DNA of 5,095 bases from Paenibacillus sp. (GTDB lineage: Bacteria; Bacillota; Bacilli; Paenibacillales; Paenibacillaceae). Within the stretch, counting starts at the first letter, position 1. Each line of letters opens with the position of its first letter. Made by a program: the position numbers and the translations under genes. The notes beneath the pieces are model-generated. The model saw only the letters and a program-made list of their open reading frames with translations, was not told where the DNA came from and did not search any database. Location of the stretch: NCBI GenBank assembly GCA_003529225.1, contig DOJM01000108.1:8384-13478 (forward strand). Direction: 5' to 3'. This document shows, piece by piece, positions 5,086 through 5,095 of this stretch.

Positions 5086-5095
5086 ATGAAGAAGG
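5086..5095 (+). CDS. 5' end of a further gene, cut by the window edge (MKK...)
   Basis: ATG at 5086 is preceded by GAGGAGGG (5071-5078) with seven bases of spacing, close to an ideal ribosome binding site, and reads Met-Lys-Lys before the sequence ends. A Lys-Lys N-terminus is common in signal peptides, membrane proteins and cyclic-lactone autoinducer precursors, but also in many others, so no function can be given. Its place directly after an AgrC/AgrA-like pair, behind a terminator, makes it a candidate target or signal-peptide gene of that system. Confidence 0.5.

Noticed and set aside
1..5095. CRISPR arrays, tRNA/rRNA genes, insertion sequences and attachment sites.
   Set aside because: I saw no regularly spaced long repeats, cloverleaf-like segments, transposase motifs or terminal inverted repeats with target duplications.

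Overview
The window looks like chromosomal DNA from a low-GC Gram-positive bacterium of the Bacillales, most likely Paenibacillus or a close relative. The signs are strong GGAGG/GAGGTG-type ribosome binding sites, GTG and TTG starts, intrinsic terminators, and an AgrC/AgrA-like sensor-regulator pair. The genus is inferred from gene content and style, not from a database match.

Left part (1-2412): the last codons of an upstream gene are followed at once by a long GTG-started gene for a fused alpha+beta 2-oxoacid:ferredoxin/acceptor oxidoreductase (pyruvate:ferredoxin oxidoreductase-like). It carries the transketolase-pyrimidine domain, PFOR domain II and a TPP-binding beta domain with all four expected Fe-S cysteines. 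It has no gamma domain and no ferredoxin-like delta domain, so a partner must supply them, possibly the upstream gene. A near-perfect 15-bp terminator closes the unit.

Middle part (2413-2935): this accessory-looking, AT-richer stretch holds a short, probably decayed membrane-protein ORF that resembles the N-terminus of an A24 prepilin peptidase. About 270 bp without a convincing gene follow. They contain a long-range inverted repeat, a 22-bp-spaced direct repeat, a small dyad and weak promoter-like elements upstream of the regulatory genes.

Right part (2936-4992): a two-gene operon encodes a LytTR-family response regulator (AgrA/ComE type) and, one base later, a GHKL-family histidine kinase (AgrC/ComD type) with a multi-pass membrane sensor domain. 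The pair would normally sense an extracellular peptide and switch on target promoters through LytTR-type direct repeats. No AgrB protease or convincing AgrD/pheromone gene lies inside the window. A 16-bp terminator that includes the kinase stop codon ends the operon. After about 90 bp a new gene begins with a very strong ribosome binding site (MKK...) and is cut off by the window edge; it is a candidate peptide or target gene. I see no RNA genes, CRISPR arrays or insertion sequences.
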